From positions 124,001 through 188,000 of the forward strand of contig JADHLI010000001.1 in NCBI GenBank assembly GCA_016780775.1: a stretch of 64,000 bases of DNA, in the 5' to 3' direction. Below are positions 52,484 through 60,277 of this stretch, one piece after another. The notes beneath the pieces were generated by a model that saw nothing but the letters and a program-made list of their open reading frames with translations, had not been told where the DNA came from and ran no database searches. Each line of letters opens with the position of its first letter. Within the stretch, counting starts at the first letter, position 1. The position numbers and the translations under genes are program-made. This stretch comes from Alphaproteobacteria bacterium. Lineage in GTDB: Bacteria > Pseudomonadota > Alphaproteobacteria > Puniceispirillales > Puniceispirillaceae.

Positions 52484-55276
52484 ATGTCTGTTTCCGACCC
52501 GCAATTGAAATTCGTGCTTGGGCCTACCAACACTGGCAAGACCTTTTATGCGGTTGACCGGATGATGGGCTATCCGTCTGGTATGGTGGGTTTTCCCTTG
52601 CGGCTTTTGGCGCGCGAAAATTACGATAAAATGGCGGCCAAGCTTGGTGCTTCGCGGGTTGCGCTGATCACCGGGGAGGAGAAAATAATTCCCCCCAATG
52701 CCAGCTATTTTTGCTGTACGGTGGAGGCGATGCCGCTTACCCGTGATGTGGATTGCCTGATTGTTGATGAGATCCAGCTTTGCGGGGATAAAGAGCGCGG
52801 CCATGTTTTTACCGACCGGCTGCTGCATGCTAGGGGGCGGCATGAAACGCTGTTCTTGGGTGCGGATACTATGCGCCCTATTTTGCAACAGCTATTCCCC
52901 GATGGAGAGTTTATCTATCGCGAGCGGTTATCGCGCCTATCCTATGCAGGGCATAAAAAGGCTAGCCGTCTGCCGCGCCGTTCTGCCCTTGTGGCGTTTT
53001 CCGCTTCCGAGGTTTATCGCTTGGCTGAATTAGTGCGCCGCCAGCGCGGCGGCACAGCCGTGGTTATGGGCGCTTTATCGCCGCGTACCCGTAATGCCCA
53101 AGTGGAGCTGTTCCAGAACGGGGATGTGGATTTTATGATCGCCACTGACGCTATCGGGATGGGGCTGAATATGGATATCGGCCATGTTGCGCTAGCGGAT
53201 GATATCAAATTTGACGGCCGGTCGGTGCGCCATCTCTATCCCGCTGAAATTGCGCAAATTGCGGGGCGGGCAGGGCGGCATACCACGGACGGTACTTTTG
53301 GCACTACCGAGGGATGCCGCGCGTTTGAACAGGAATTGATAGATGCGGTTGAAGGGCATCGCTTTGCCCCTGTGCGCGGGCTTTATTGGCGTAATCGCAA
53401 GCTGAATTTCAATAGCCTTGATGGGTTGTTAAACGCTCTGGAAGCGCCGCCGCCTAGCCCTTTGATGATGAAAAAAGCGGATGCAGACGACCATCTAACG
53501 CTTGCCGCGCTAGCCGATAGTGAGGAGGTGCGCAGCCTGGCCGATAATCCGGGGCGATTGCGGCTATTATGGGATGTGGTGCAAATTCCTGATTTCCGCC
53601 AGTCTATGACAGACAGCCATGTGGTGATGTTAACGCGTATTTTCACCGAACTTGCCCGCGATGGGCGGCTGAAAAAAGACTGGGTGGCTAGCCAGTTACA
53701 ACATTTGGACAGGCTGGATGGGGATATCGATACGCTGATGACGCGCATCGCCCATATCCGCACTTGGACCTATATTACCCATAAAACTGGCTGGACAGAT
53801 GATGCAGAAGGCTGGCCAGAACTTGCCAGAGCTATAGAAGATCGGCTATCAGATGAATTACACAACCGCCTTACGCAAAGGTTTGTGGATAAGCGGGCGG
53901 CGCATTTGTCACGAAGATTAAAGGAATCGGCAACATTGTTGGCATCAGTAAGGTTGGACGGTAGCGTCCTTGTAGAGGGTGAAGAAGTGGGCAGCCTGCA
54001 TGGGTTTAGCTTTGTTCCGTCTTTAGCAGAAAGTGAAGAAAAAGCCGTTATTCTGGCGGCCGCACGCAAAGGCTTGCCAGATGAGATTGAACGCAGGGTA
54101 GCCGCGCTAAGCATTTCTGCTGACCCAGCTTTTAAGCTAGATGCCAAAGGCCAGCTTTTCTGGCGCGAGGCGGTTATCGCAAGGCTGGTAAAGTCTGAGG
54201 TGCTTTATGCCCCGCGTGTTGAAGTTGGTGATAGCGACCTGCTCTCGCACGACCAACGCGCGCGCATCCAAGACAGGCTGAACCAGTTTATTACTGACCA
54301 TGTTATGGAAGTGTTGCAGCCTCTAATGCTGCTAGCTAAGCCGGAAAGCCTGCTGAACCCTGAAGGGAAGTCAGAAAACATAACTGAGAGTTCCCGCGCA
54401 AATGATACTGGTACAAATGATACTGGCACAGAAGGGGCTGGCACAGACGGGGCTGGTACAAATGATACTGGCACAGACGGGGCTGGCAATATTAGCCCGC
54501 CTACACCGCTTTCTGGGGCTGCAAAGGGGCTGTTATATCAGCTTTATGAAGGGCTAGGCACGGTGCCGCGCCGCCTACTTGCCGATCAGATAAAAGAGCT
54601 AAGTGAGGCGGATAAGCCTGTTTTAGCGCGGGCGGGCATCCGTATGGGGATTGAAAATCTGTTTCTGCCAGCTATGCTAAAACCTGCCCCTATCGCGTTG
54701 AGGGTGTTACTGTTCTCGCTCTATCACCAGAATTTCCCCCTCTGCGGTGCGCCGCCTGAGGGAAGAGTATCGTTCAGCCTAGATGAAGAAGCTGGCGAGA
54801 AGATGCCGGAAGATACCTATTGGCTGGCCGCAGGATATTGCCGCTTGGGTGCGCGTATCATGCGCGTGGATATGGTGGAACGTGTGGCAGCTTTGGTGCG
54901 CGCAGCCGCCCGTGAAGGCCAGTTTGAAATAAGTGATGAGATGTTATCGCTCGCAGGGGTGGGGCGTGAGGAAATGGCGCTTATCTTGTCTGATCTGGGC
55001 TGCAAACAAGTATCGGAGCGGCCATCAGAAGACCCAGAAAAACCAAGCATTGCTATTTTTGAGCGGCAAAAGCGCAAAAGCGCAAAGCCACATAATAGCC
55101 AAAAAGCACACCCAGATAAAGCGCGTAGTGCTAAGGCAGGCAAGGGCGCACGCCGCCGGCCTACCGGGAATAATAACACCCCAGCGCGTGCCTCTGAGCG
55201 AGCCCGCCAGAATAATGCAAAACAGCCTGACCCCAACTCTCCTTTTGCGGTGCTGGCTGCCTTGAAAAAAGGTTAG
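52484..55276 (+). CDS. SUV3-like ATP-dependent RNA helicase
   Basis: A 930-residue superfamily 2 helicase of the SUV3 type, whose mitochondrial relative unwinds RNA for degradation. Walker A is GPTNTGKT (residues 13-20), the DEAD-box equivalent is IVDEIQLCGD, with SRLSYAGHKKA and motif VI QIAGRAGRH. A long C-terminal part includes a low-complexity Gly/Thr/Asp insert made of five in-frame 15-bp repeats (about residues 643-667) and a basic tail. The order helicase, S4 protein and then fdxA, carD and rpoH is common in alphaproteobacteria. Confidence 0.93.
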   Translation: MSVSDPQLKFVLGPTNTGKTFYAVDRMMGYPSGMVGFPLRLLARENYDKMAAKLGASRVALITGEEKIIPPNASYFCCTVEAMPLTRDVDCLIVDEIQLCGDKERGHVFTDRLLHARGRHETLFLGADTMRPILQQLFPDGEFIYRERLSRLSYAGHKKASRLPRRSALVAFSASEVYRLAELVRRQRGGTAVVMGALSPRTRNAQVELFQNGDVDFMIATDAIGMGLNMDIGHVALADDIKFDGRSVRHLYPAEIAQIAGRAGRHTTDGTFGTTEGCRAFEQELIDAVEGHRFAPVRGLYWRNRKLNFNSLDGLLNALEAPPPSPLMMKKADADDHLTLAALADSEEVRSLADNPGRLRLLWDVVQIPDFRQSMTDSHVVMLTRIFTELARDGRLKKDWVASQLQHLDRLDGDIDTLMTRIAHIRTWTYITHKTGWTDDAEGWPELARAIEDRLSDELHNRLTQRFVDKRAAHLSRRLKESATLLASVRLDGSVLVEGEEVGSLHGFSFVPSLAESEEKAVILAAARKGLPDEIERRVAALSISADPAFKLDAKGQLFWREAVIARLVKSEVLYAPRVEVGDSDLLSHDQRARIQDRLNQFITDHVMEVLQPLMLLAKPESLLNPEGKSENITESSRANDTGTNDTGTEGAGTDGAGTNDTGTDGAGNISPPTPLSGAAKGLLYQLYEGLGTVPRRLLADQIKELSEADKPVLARAGIRMGIENLFLPAMLKPAPIALRVLLFSLYHQNFPLCGAPPEGRVSFSLDEEAGEKMPEDTYWLAAGYCRLGARIMRVDMVERVAALVRAAAREGQFEISDEMLSLAGVGREEMALILSDLGCKQVSERPSEDPEKPSIAIFERQKRKSAKPHNSQKAHPDKARSAKAGKGARRRPTGNNNTPARASERARQNNAKQPDPNSPFAVLAALKKG
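54410..54484. repeat. Five 15-bp tandem units inside the helicase gene
   Basis: Units start at 54410, 54425, 54440, 54455 and 54470, alternating GGTACAAATGATACT and GGCACAGAMGGGGCT. They encode GTNDT and GTEGA/GTDGA pentapeptides in frame. Units at 54410 and 54455 are identical, as are 54440 and 54470. Confidence 0.97.
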
Positions 55277-55302
55277 AGCCAGTATATTTATGGCCGAATG
55301 TG

Positions 55303-55707
55303 ATGAGCTCTTCTTCCTCTGATACCAGCCTGCGGATTGACAAATGGCTGTGGTATGCGCGCTTTTTTAAGACTAGAAGTTTGGCAACAAAGCTGGTTGC
55401 TTCTGGCAAATTGCGCTTAAATGGAGAGGTGATGTCAAAACCGCATCGCCAAATTCAAATTGGCCAGATATTGACCTTTGCGCAGGCAAACCACATAAGA
55501 GTGATACAAATAGACGCGGTTGCAACGCGCCGCGGCCCAGCTTCTGAGGCAGCACAGCTTTACACTGATTTAAGCCCTCCTGATGTGAAGAAAAGTAAGG
55601 ATGATAAAGCTCTATCAGCTGATTTTGAGAAAAGAAATCCAGGTGCTGGCAGGCCAACTAAAAAAGACAGACGTATAACGCAAAAGTTAAAAGATAGTTT
55701 TCTTTAA
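55303..55707 (+). CDS. RNA-binding S4 domain protein, HslR/Hsp15-like
   Basis: A 134-residue protein with an S4 domain near the N-terminus: LRIDKWLWYARFFKTRSLATKLVASGKLRLNG, the Hsp15 pattern, then a basic tail (KKDRRITQKLKDSFL). E. coli Hsp15 binds stalled 50S subunits carrying nascent chains, and a similar ribosome role is likely. Start ATG 55303 (an adjacent GTG at 55300 is the alternative). It follows the helicase by 26 bases. Confidence 0.93.
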   Translation: MSSSSSDTSLRIDKWLWYARFFKTRSLATKLVASGKLRLNGEVMSKPHRQIQIGQILTFAQANHIRVIQIDAVATRRGPASEAAQLYTDLSPPDVKKSKDDKALSADFEKRNPGAGRPTKKDRRITQKLKDSFL

Positions 55708-55740
55708 AACTTCCCTAAACGTAGAACAGGATTATTTGTG

Positions 55741-56199
55741 ATGTTTAAAACGGTGGCTGAATGGCTAAAACAGGATAAAAAAGTAAAGCCGGAAGGCAGC
55801 GATACAGATGAGCTAGCTAGTCTGGTCACCGCGTTGATGATAGAAGCTGCCAACGCGGATGGCAGTTTGGCTGAAGAAGAGAAGGTGCTCATTACTGAGG
55901 TGATTGCACGCCAGTTTGAGCTAGGCGCGGATAAAGCAGCGGAAATGATGCGCGCAGCCATAGACCAGAGTTCGGAGCGGGTTGAGTTGCATAGTCTATT
56001 GCGCCGCTTACGCGATAATTCTGATTATGAAGAACGGCTAGGGGTGATGGAAATGGTATGGATGGTGGTGCTGGCAGATGGTAAGCTTGACCATATCGAA
56101 GCCCAGCTTATGCGCCGATTAGCCGGGCTGCTATTTGTATCTGACGTAGATTCTGGATTAGCTGCAAAGACCGCTAAATCCAATCTGGGTCTTGCCTGA
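55741..56199 (+). CDS. TerB-family protein
   Basis: A 152-residue all-helical protein of the TerB-like group. Acidic repeats ALMIEAANADGSLAEEEK and MVVLADGKLDHIEAQLMRRLA give two EF-hand-like acidic loops typical of TerB metal binding. The family name comes from tellurite resistance, but chromosomal single copies like this have no proven role. Start ATG 55741 (GTG 55738 possible). It lies between the S4 protein and ferredoxin. Confidence 0.88.
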   Translation: MFKTVAEWLKQDKKVKPEGSDTDELASLVTALMIEAANADGSLAEEEKVLITEVIARQFELGADKAAEMMRAAIDQSSERVELHSLLRRLRDNSDYEERLGVMEMVWMVVLADGKLDHIEAQLMRRLAGLLFVSDVDSGLAAKTAKSNLGLA

Positions 56200-56259
56200 T
56201 AGTGTGAAATACAGTATCTGCCGTACCATAACCAGCTAACTTGCTTTTCGGGTGGCTCA

Positions 56260-56598
56260 ATGACCTATATCGTCAATGATAAATGTATAATGTGCAAATA
56301 CACAGATTGTGTAGAAGTCTGTCCAGTTGATTGTTTTTATGAGGGCGAAAACATGCTGGTGATCCATCCCGATGAATGTATCGATTGTGGTGTGTGTGAG
56401 CCGGAATGCCCCCCTGAAGCTATTTTGCCAGACAGTGAGCCGGGTGCAGAAGCATGGTTGAAATTAAATGCTCGCTTGTCTGAGGTATGGCCAAATATTA
56501 CCCAGCGCCGTGACCCGCTTAGTGACGCGGATATGATGCAAGATAAAAAAGATAAGTTTGAAACTTTCTTTACCGAAGCCCCGGGCGAGGGCAATTAA
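56260..56598 (+). CDS. fdxA: 7Fe ferredoxin FdxA
   Basis: A 112-residue ferredoxin with [3Fe-4S] and [4Fe-4S] clusters. Motifs are [19 protein letters not shown] at the N-terminus and [16 protein letters not shown] after it. The C-terminal 50-residue extension ([15 protein letters not shown] and so on) is typical of the FdxA/FdII group. Acts as a cytosolic electron carrier. Its 3' neighbour carD has its own promoter in the gap. Confidence 0.96.
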   Translation: MTYIVNDKCIMCKYTDCVEVCPVDCFYEGENMLVIHPDECIDCGVCEPECPPEAILPDSEPGAEAWLKLNARLSEVWPNITQRRDPLSDADMMQDKKDKFETFFTEAPGEGN

Positions 56599-56619
56599 GG
56601 CCATTCTTCTGCCGGTGAT

Positions 56620-56648
56620 TTGATAAATCTCGGATTTTATGGTAGAAT
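56620..56648 (+). promoter_or_regulatory. Promoter of carD with long leader
   Basis: -35 TTGATA (56620-56625), 17-base spacer and -10 TAGAAT (56643-56648), a good housekeeping-type match. The start of carD is about 118 bases beyond the predicted transcription start. The leader contains a pairing GTTTGC/GCAAAC and an inner GCGGGT/ACCTGC hairpin. Confidence 0.6.
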
Positions 56649-56773
56649 ATGCAACGGAGATGGTGTTTGCGGGTAGTTCAGACCTGCAGAACCAAGATCA
56701 AATGCAAACGCTAAAATGCTTTCAAGATATCGGAACAAGCTGATCGATAAGTGTTCAGTCTTGTGGAGAGAAT

Positions 56774-57277
56774 ATGCCAAAAAAACAGACATTTACCTAT
56801 CAAGATGGCGATTTTGTTGTCTACCCCACGCATGGTGTTGGCAAAATCAATGGTACCGAAAACCAGAAAATAGCTGGAACTGATGTAACCCTACTTGTGA
56901 TTCGTTTCGAGCAGGACAGAATGACCTTGCGCGTTCCGCTGGAAAAGGCAATGACGCTTGGCTTGCGCACCCTATCCTCACGCAAACATATGGATGATGC
57001 GATTACTACTCTGAAATCAAAGGCGAAGGTGAAGCGGGCTATGTGGTCTCGCCGGGCACAGGAATATGAAGCCAAAATCAAATCTGGCGATCCTGTAAAT
57101 ATCGCAGAAGTAGTGCGCGATTTGCGCAAACGCGATCCGAACACAGAGCAATCCTATTCAGAGCGGCAGATGTATCAGGCCGCCCTTGAAAGGCTGGCAC
57201 GTGAATTTGCTGCTATCGAAGATATTGATCAGGATACAGCGGCAGATAGGCTAGAAGACCTTATGGACGCTGCATAA
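56774..57277 (+). CDS. carD: CarD family transcriptional regulator
   Basis: A 167-residue CarD/CdnL protein. The N-terminal Tudor-like RNA polymerase interaction domain (GDFVVYPTHGVGKINGTE, then VLPVRFE-like LLVIRFEQDRMTLRVPLEKA) binds the beta subunit. The C-terminal helical DNA-binding domain contains SRRAQEYEAKIKSGDP and YSERQMYQAALERLARE. CarD stabilises open complexes at rRNA and other promoters in many bacteria. It is followed by rpoH, and this pair is common in alphaproteobacteria. Confidence 0.95.
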   Translation: MPKKQTFTYQDGDFVVYPTHGVGKINGTENQKIAGTDVTLLVIRFEQDRMTLRVPLEKAMTLGLRTLSSRKHMDDAITTLKSKAKVKRAMWSRRAQEYEAKIKSGDPVNIAEVVRDLRKRDPNTEQSYSERQMYQAALERLAREFAAIEDIDQDTAADRLEDLMDAA

Positions 57278-57400
57278 AAAATTGCGTCTTTAAAGGTTGT
57301 TTCACAACCGCGCTCTTTATTATATGCAATCTGCATCATTCCACCATTTGAAATGGTTGGGCATCTTCACCTATTCGTCTGATCTTTGCCCTAAGGCTGT

Positions 57401-57417
57401 CCGTATAGATAGTACGG
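57401..57417 (+). promoter_or_regulatory. Short hairpin overlapping the rpoH ribosome-binding site
   Basis: CCGTA (57401-57405) can pair with TACGG (57413-57417) around a seven-base loop. The last two G of the stem belong to GGAG, the likely Shine-Dalgarno site eight bases before the rpoH ATG. Small size makes its effect uncertain. Confidence 0.35.
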
Positions 57418-57426
57418 AGAGATATT

Positions 57427-58314
57427 ATGACGCAGGTCAATCAGTCGGAAACACGAAGCTCAGATAACCAATTTATCCGCAAGGTGATGAAAAAGCCCTT
57501 GCTTGAGCGCGAGTATGAGTTGGAGTTGGCGACGCGTTGGCGCGACCATGATGACCATCGTGCAATGCATGAGCTGGTTTTGGCATATGGCAGGTTAGTT
57601 GTAAGTGCGGCTTCCAAATACCGCCATTACGGGCTATCCCTTGGCGATCTAATCCAAGAAGGTAATATCGGTTTGATGCAGGCTGCAAGGCGGTTTGAGC
57701 CTGAGCGGGGATTTCGGTTTTCAACCTATGCTGCTTGGTGGATACGCGCCTCTATTCAAGATCACATTTTACGTAACTGGTCTATTGTGCGTACTGGAAC
57801 AACTGCTGCTCACAAGGCGTTATTCTTCCGTTTGAAGCGTCTGCGTGCGCGCATTGGCGAAGCTGATGGGGGCCCGTTATCGGCAGAAGGGCGGCAAAAA
57901 ATAGCTGAGACAATCGGTGTGAACGTTAATGATGTAGTGTTAATGGAACAGCGTCTGTCAGGGCCTGATGCTTCTCTTAATATGTCTGTATCTTCTGAAA
58001 GCGATAGTGAGGCACAGAATTTTCTGGCAGATACCCGGCCTAACCCGGAGCAGGTTGTAACAAGTATCCATGATACAAATGTCCTCTCGCAGCGTCTGCA
58101 CGAAGCGTTGAATGAATTAACCCCGCGTGAGCGGCTTATCATTTTCCGCCGCCGCCTGAATGATGAAGGGGCAACGCTAGAACAATTGGGTGGCACTCTT
58201 GGGGTAAGTAAAGAGCGCGTGCGTCAGCTAGAACATCGCGCGCTTAAAAAACTGCGCGTAAGTTTGGAAGCGAAGACAGATATGCCGCTGGATTTGTTGC
58301 CGCAATTACCTTAA
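57427..58314 (+). CDS. rpoH: RNA polymerase sigma factor RpoH (sigma-32)
   Basis: A 295-residue heat-shock sigma factor. Region 2 reads LVLAYGRLVVSAASKYRHYG, GDLIQEGNIGLMQAARRFEPERGFRFSTYAAWWIRASIQDHIL. An RpoH-box-like stretch AHKALFFRLKRLRAR follows. Region 4 has LTPRERLIIFRRRL and the HTH GVSKERVRQLEHRALKKLR. It has the alphaproteobacterial RpoH length. The ribosome site GGAG sits partly inside a short hairpin (57401-57417) just upstream, a possible translational control. Confidence 0.96.
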   Translation: MTQVNQSETRSSDNQFIRKVMKKPLLEREYELELATRWRDHDDHRAMHELVLAYGRLVVSAASKYRHYGLSLGDLIQEGNIGLMQAARRFEPERGFRFSTYAAWWIRASIQDHILRNWSIVRTGTTAAHKALFFRLKRLRARIGEADGGPLSAEGRQKIAETIGVNVNDVVLMEQRLSGPDASLNMSVSSESDSEAQNFLADTRPNPEQVVTSIHDTNVLSQRLHEALNELTPRERLIIFRRRLNDEGATLEQLGGTLGVSKERVRQLEHRALKKLRVSLEAKTDMPLDLLPQLP

Positions 58315-58397
58315 ATTAGACCTGTACGCCCTTAGATGAATGTAAATGTCATCTGGCAACCTCAAGACTGTTTTATAAAAAGGCGGGGTCATACCAC

Positions 58398-59354
58398 GTG
58401 CATGCACTAGATGCAGAAACAAATCTATATGCGCCGGTAACACCTTTTAATACTGGCTTTATGAAACGCGGTGAGCATTCTATTTATTTTGAAGAATGCG
58501 GCAAGCGCGATGGTGTTGCTGTATTATTTGTGCATGGCGGCCCGGGCGCTGGGTGTGCGCCTACCCATCGCCGCCTATTCGATCCTGAAAAATATCGTGC
58601 AGTGTTGTTGGACCAGCGTGGCTGTGGGCGCTCGGAGCCTTATGCAAGTTTGAAGCAAAACACCACTCAGGATCTGGTGGAAGATATTGAGGCTCTGCGT
58701 ATACAGCTCGGGATTGACAAATTCATCCTATTTGGTGGCTCATGGGGTTCCACATTGTCGCTTGCTTATGGCGTTGCCTATCCTGAAAATTGTCTTGGTT
58801 TCATATTGCGGGGTATTTTTCTGGGCAGTGAGCAGGAAATCAATTGGTTTTTATATGATATGGGGCGGTTTTTCCCAGAAGCATATGAGCGGTTTGTCTC
58901 ACATATAAGCCAGACAGAACGGAGTGATATTCTATCCGCCTATTATCGGCGCTTGACCAGCCCTAGCCGATCGATTGCAATGGCTGCGGCTAATCAATGG
59001 GCAGCTTATGAGAATTCTTGTGCCACCTTGCGGGCAGTGTTGCGCGATGGCGGGGCATCTGCTTATACTCTGGCTTTGCTAGAGGCACATTATTTCTTAT
59101 CAGACTGTTTTATGCCCAGAGATTACTTGTTAAATAACCTGTCTAAGATCAGGCACCTACCTGCCTATATTGTGCAAGGCCGGTATGATGTGATTTGCCC
59201 ACCTTTCTCAGCAAAGAAGCTTGCAGATGGTTGGGGCGGAAATGCAAAATTGAAACTGATGGATAATGCTGGGCATTCAGCTTTTGAAGCTAGTATTGTT
59301 CCGCATCTGCTTCGCGGCTTAGATGCGATCTATGGTCAGCTTCAAACGAGCTGA
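58398..59354 (+). CDS. pip: Proline iminopeptidase
   Basis: A 318-residue alpha/beta hydrolase that removes N-terminal proline from peptides. HGGPG oxyanion motif at residues 46-50, LLDQRGCGRSEP, nucleophile S115 in FGGSWGS, Asp in GRYDVICP and His in NAGHSAFE. Helical cap between 130 and 230 as in the family. Start is GTG, preceded by AGGCGGGG. Cytosolic. Confidence 0.95.
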   Translation: MHALDAETNLYAPVTPFNTGFMKRGEHSIYFEECGKRDGVAVLFVHGGPGAGCAPTHRRLFDPEKYRAVLLDQRGCGRSEPYASLKQNTTQDLVEDIEALRIQLGIDKFILFGGSWGSTLSLAYGVAYPENCLGFILRGIFLGSEQEINWFLYDMGRFFPEAYERFVSHISQTERSDILSAYYRRLTSPSRSIAMAAANQWAAYENSCATLRAVLRDGGASAYTLALLEAHYFLSDCFMPRDYLLNNLSKIRHLPAYIVQGRYDVICPPFSAKKLADGWGGNAKLKLMDNAGHSAFEASIVPHLLRGLDAIYGQLQTS

Positions 59355-59480
59355 CACCCTATCTGAAAGACCAGGGCTATAGCCATATTAGTTAAAGCTT
59401 AAAAACTATTGTGTAAAAACTTCTATACGTTATGCAACCTTTAGTGTTATCTTTGTTTGTAGGGATATGAGGGAAATAAT

Positions 59481-59936
59481 ATGGCTGAGAACAGCGATAA
59501 GAATTTCAGAGTAACAAATAATAATGCGGTCGATATGCATGTTGGCAAGCGGGTGCGTTTGCGCCGGACCTTGCTTGGCATGTCGCAGGAGCAGTTAGGT
59601 GCATCTTTGAATATCACCTTCCAGCAGGTGCAAAAATATGAACGTGGAGCTAACCGTATCAGCGCGTCGCGCTTATGGGATATTGCCCAAATCGTTGATG
59701 TGCCTATCAGCTATTTCTTTGATGATATGAGCGATGATGTAATGAAATCTTCGCCGAGGCGGATTAGTCGTGGCTCAGAGCATAGCGTTGATGAAGAAGC
59801 TGTTCGTGACCCGATGGCACGGCGTGAAACACTAGAATTAGTGCGCACCTATTATTCTATTGAAAAGCCTAAAGTCCGGAAAAGAATTGCAGAGATGGTA
59901 AAGTCTATTGCGGTAACCATTAATGAAAAACGCTAA
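59481..59936 (+). CDS. XRE-family helix-turn-helix regulator, PraR-like
   Basis: A 151-residue DNA-binding protein. The HTH domain is at about 18-75: VGKRVRLRRTLLGMSQEQLG, ITFQQVQKYERGANRISASRLWDIA, then VPISYFFDD. A C-terminal region ends in LVRTYYSIEKPKVRKRIAEMVKSIA, a layout shared with widely conserved alphaproteobacterial regulators including PraR. Targets cannot be read from sequence. Transcribed ahead of xseB after 32 bases. Confidence 0.9.
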   Translation: MAENSDKNFRVTNNNAVDMHVGKRVRLRRTLLGMSQEQLGASLNITFQQVQKYERGANRISASRLWDIAQIVDVPISYFFDDMSDDVMKSSPRRISRGSEHSVDEEAVRDPMARRETLELVRTYYSIEKPKVRKRIAEMVKSIAVTINEKR

Positions 59937-59968
59937 GTAAAAGCTTTTGAAAAACGGCTTAAAACAGC

Positions 59969-60274
59969 ATGGAGCATTCGCCGGTGACACAAGAAGAACA
60001 AAACGCTGAAACACGCAATGCTGAGACATCAAATAAGGGTGAGAATCTAGATACGCTTAGTTTTGAAGAAGCTTTAAGCCAGTTAGAGGCTATTGTTGAT
60101 CAGCTAGAGCGCGGTGATGTATCCCTTGATAAAGCTATTGATGCCTATAGCCGCGGCATGGCATTGAAGGGGCATTGTCAAGCCCGCCTTGAAGAAGCGC
60201 GTCTGAAAGTGGAGCAGATTAATCTGCCAGAAGAGGGCGGATCTGTTAGCACAAAGCCTTTTGATACGCGCTAA
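59969..60274 (+). CDS. xseB: Exodeoxyribonuclease VII small subunit
   Basis: A 101-residue XseB, partner of XseA in single-strand DNA degradation. The helical pair SFEEALSQLEAIVDQLERGDVSLDKAIDAYSRGMAL ... CQARLEEARLKVEQI is the family signature. The first 28 residues are a polar extension containing NAETRNAETSN. It is 3 bases ahead of ispA, in the usual xseB-ispA-dxs order. Confidence 0.95.
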   Translation: MEHSPVTQEEQNAETRNAETSNKGENLDTLSFEEALSQLEAIVDQLERGDVSLDKAIDAYSRGMALKGHCQARLEEARLKVEQINLPEEGGSVSTKPFDTR

Positions 60275-60277
60275 CAT

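Noticed and set aside
54205..54489. Minus-strand frame with PAPSVPVSFV repeats
   Set aside because: It is the antisense reading of the in-frame 15-bp repeats of the helicase gene.
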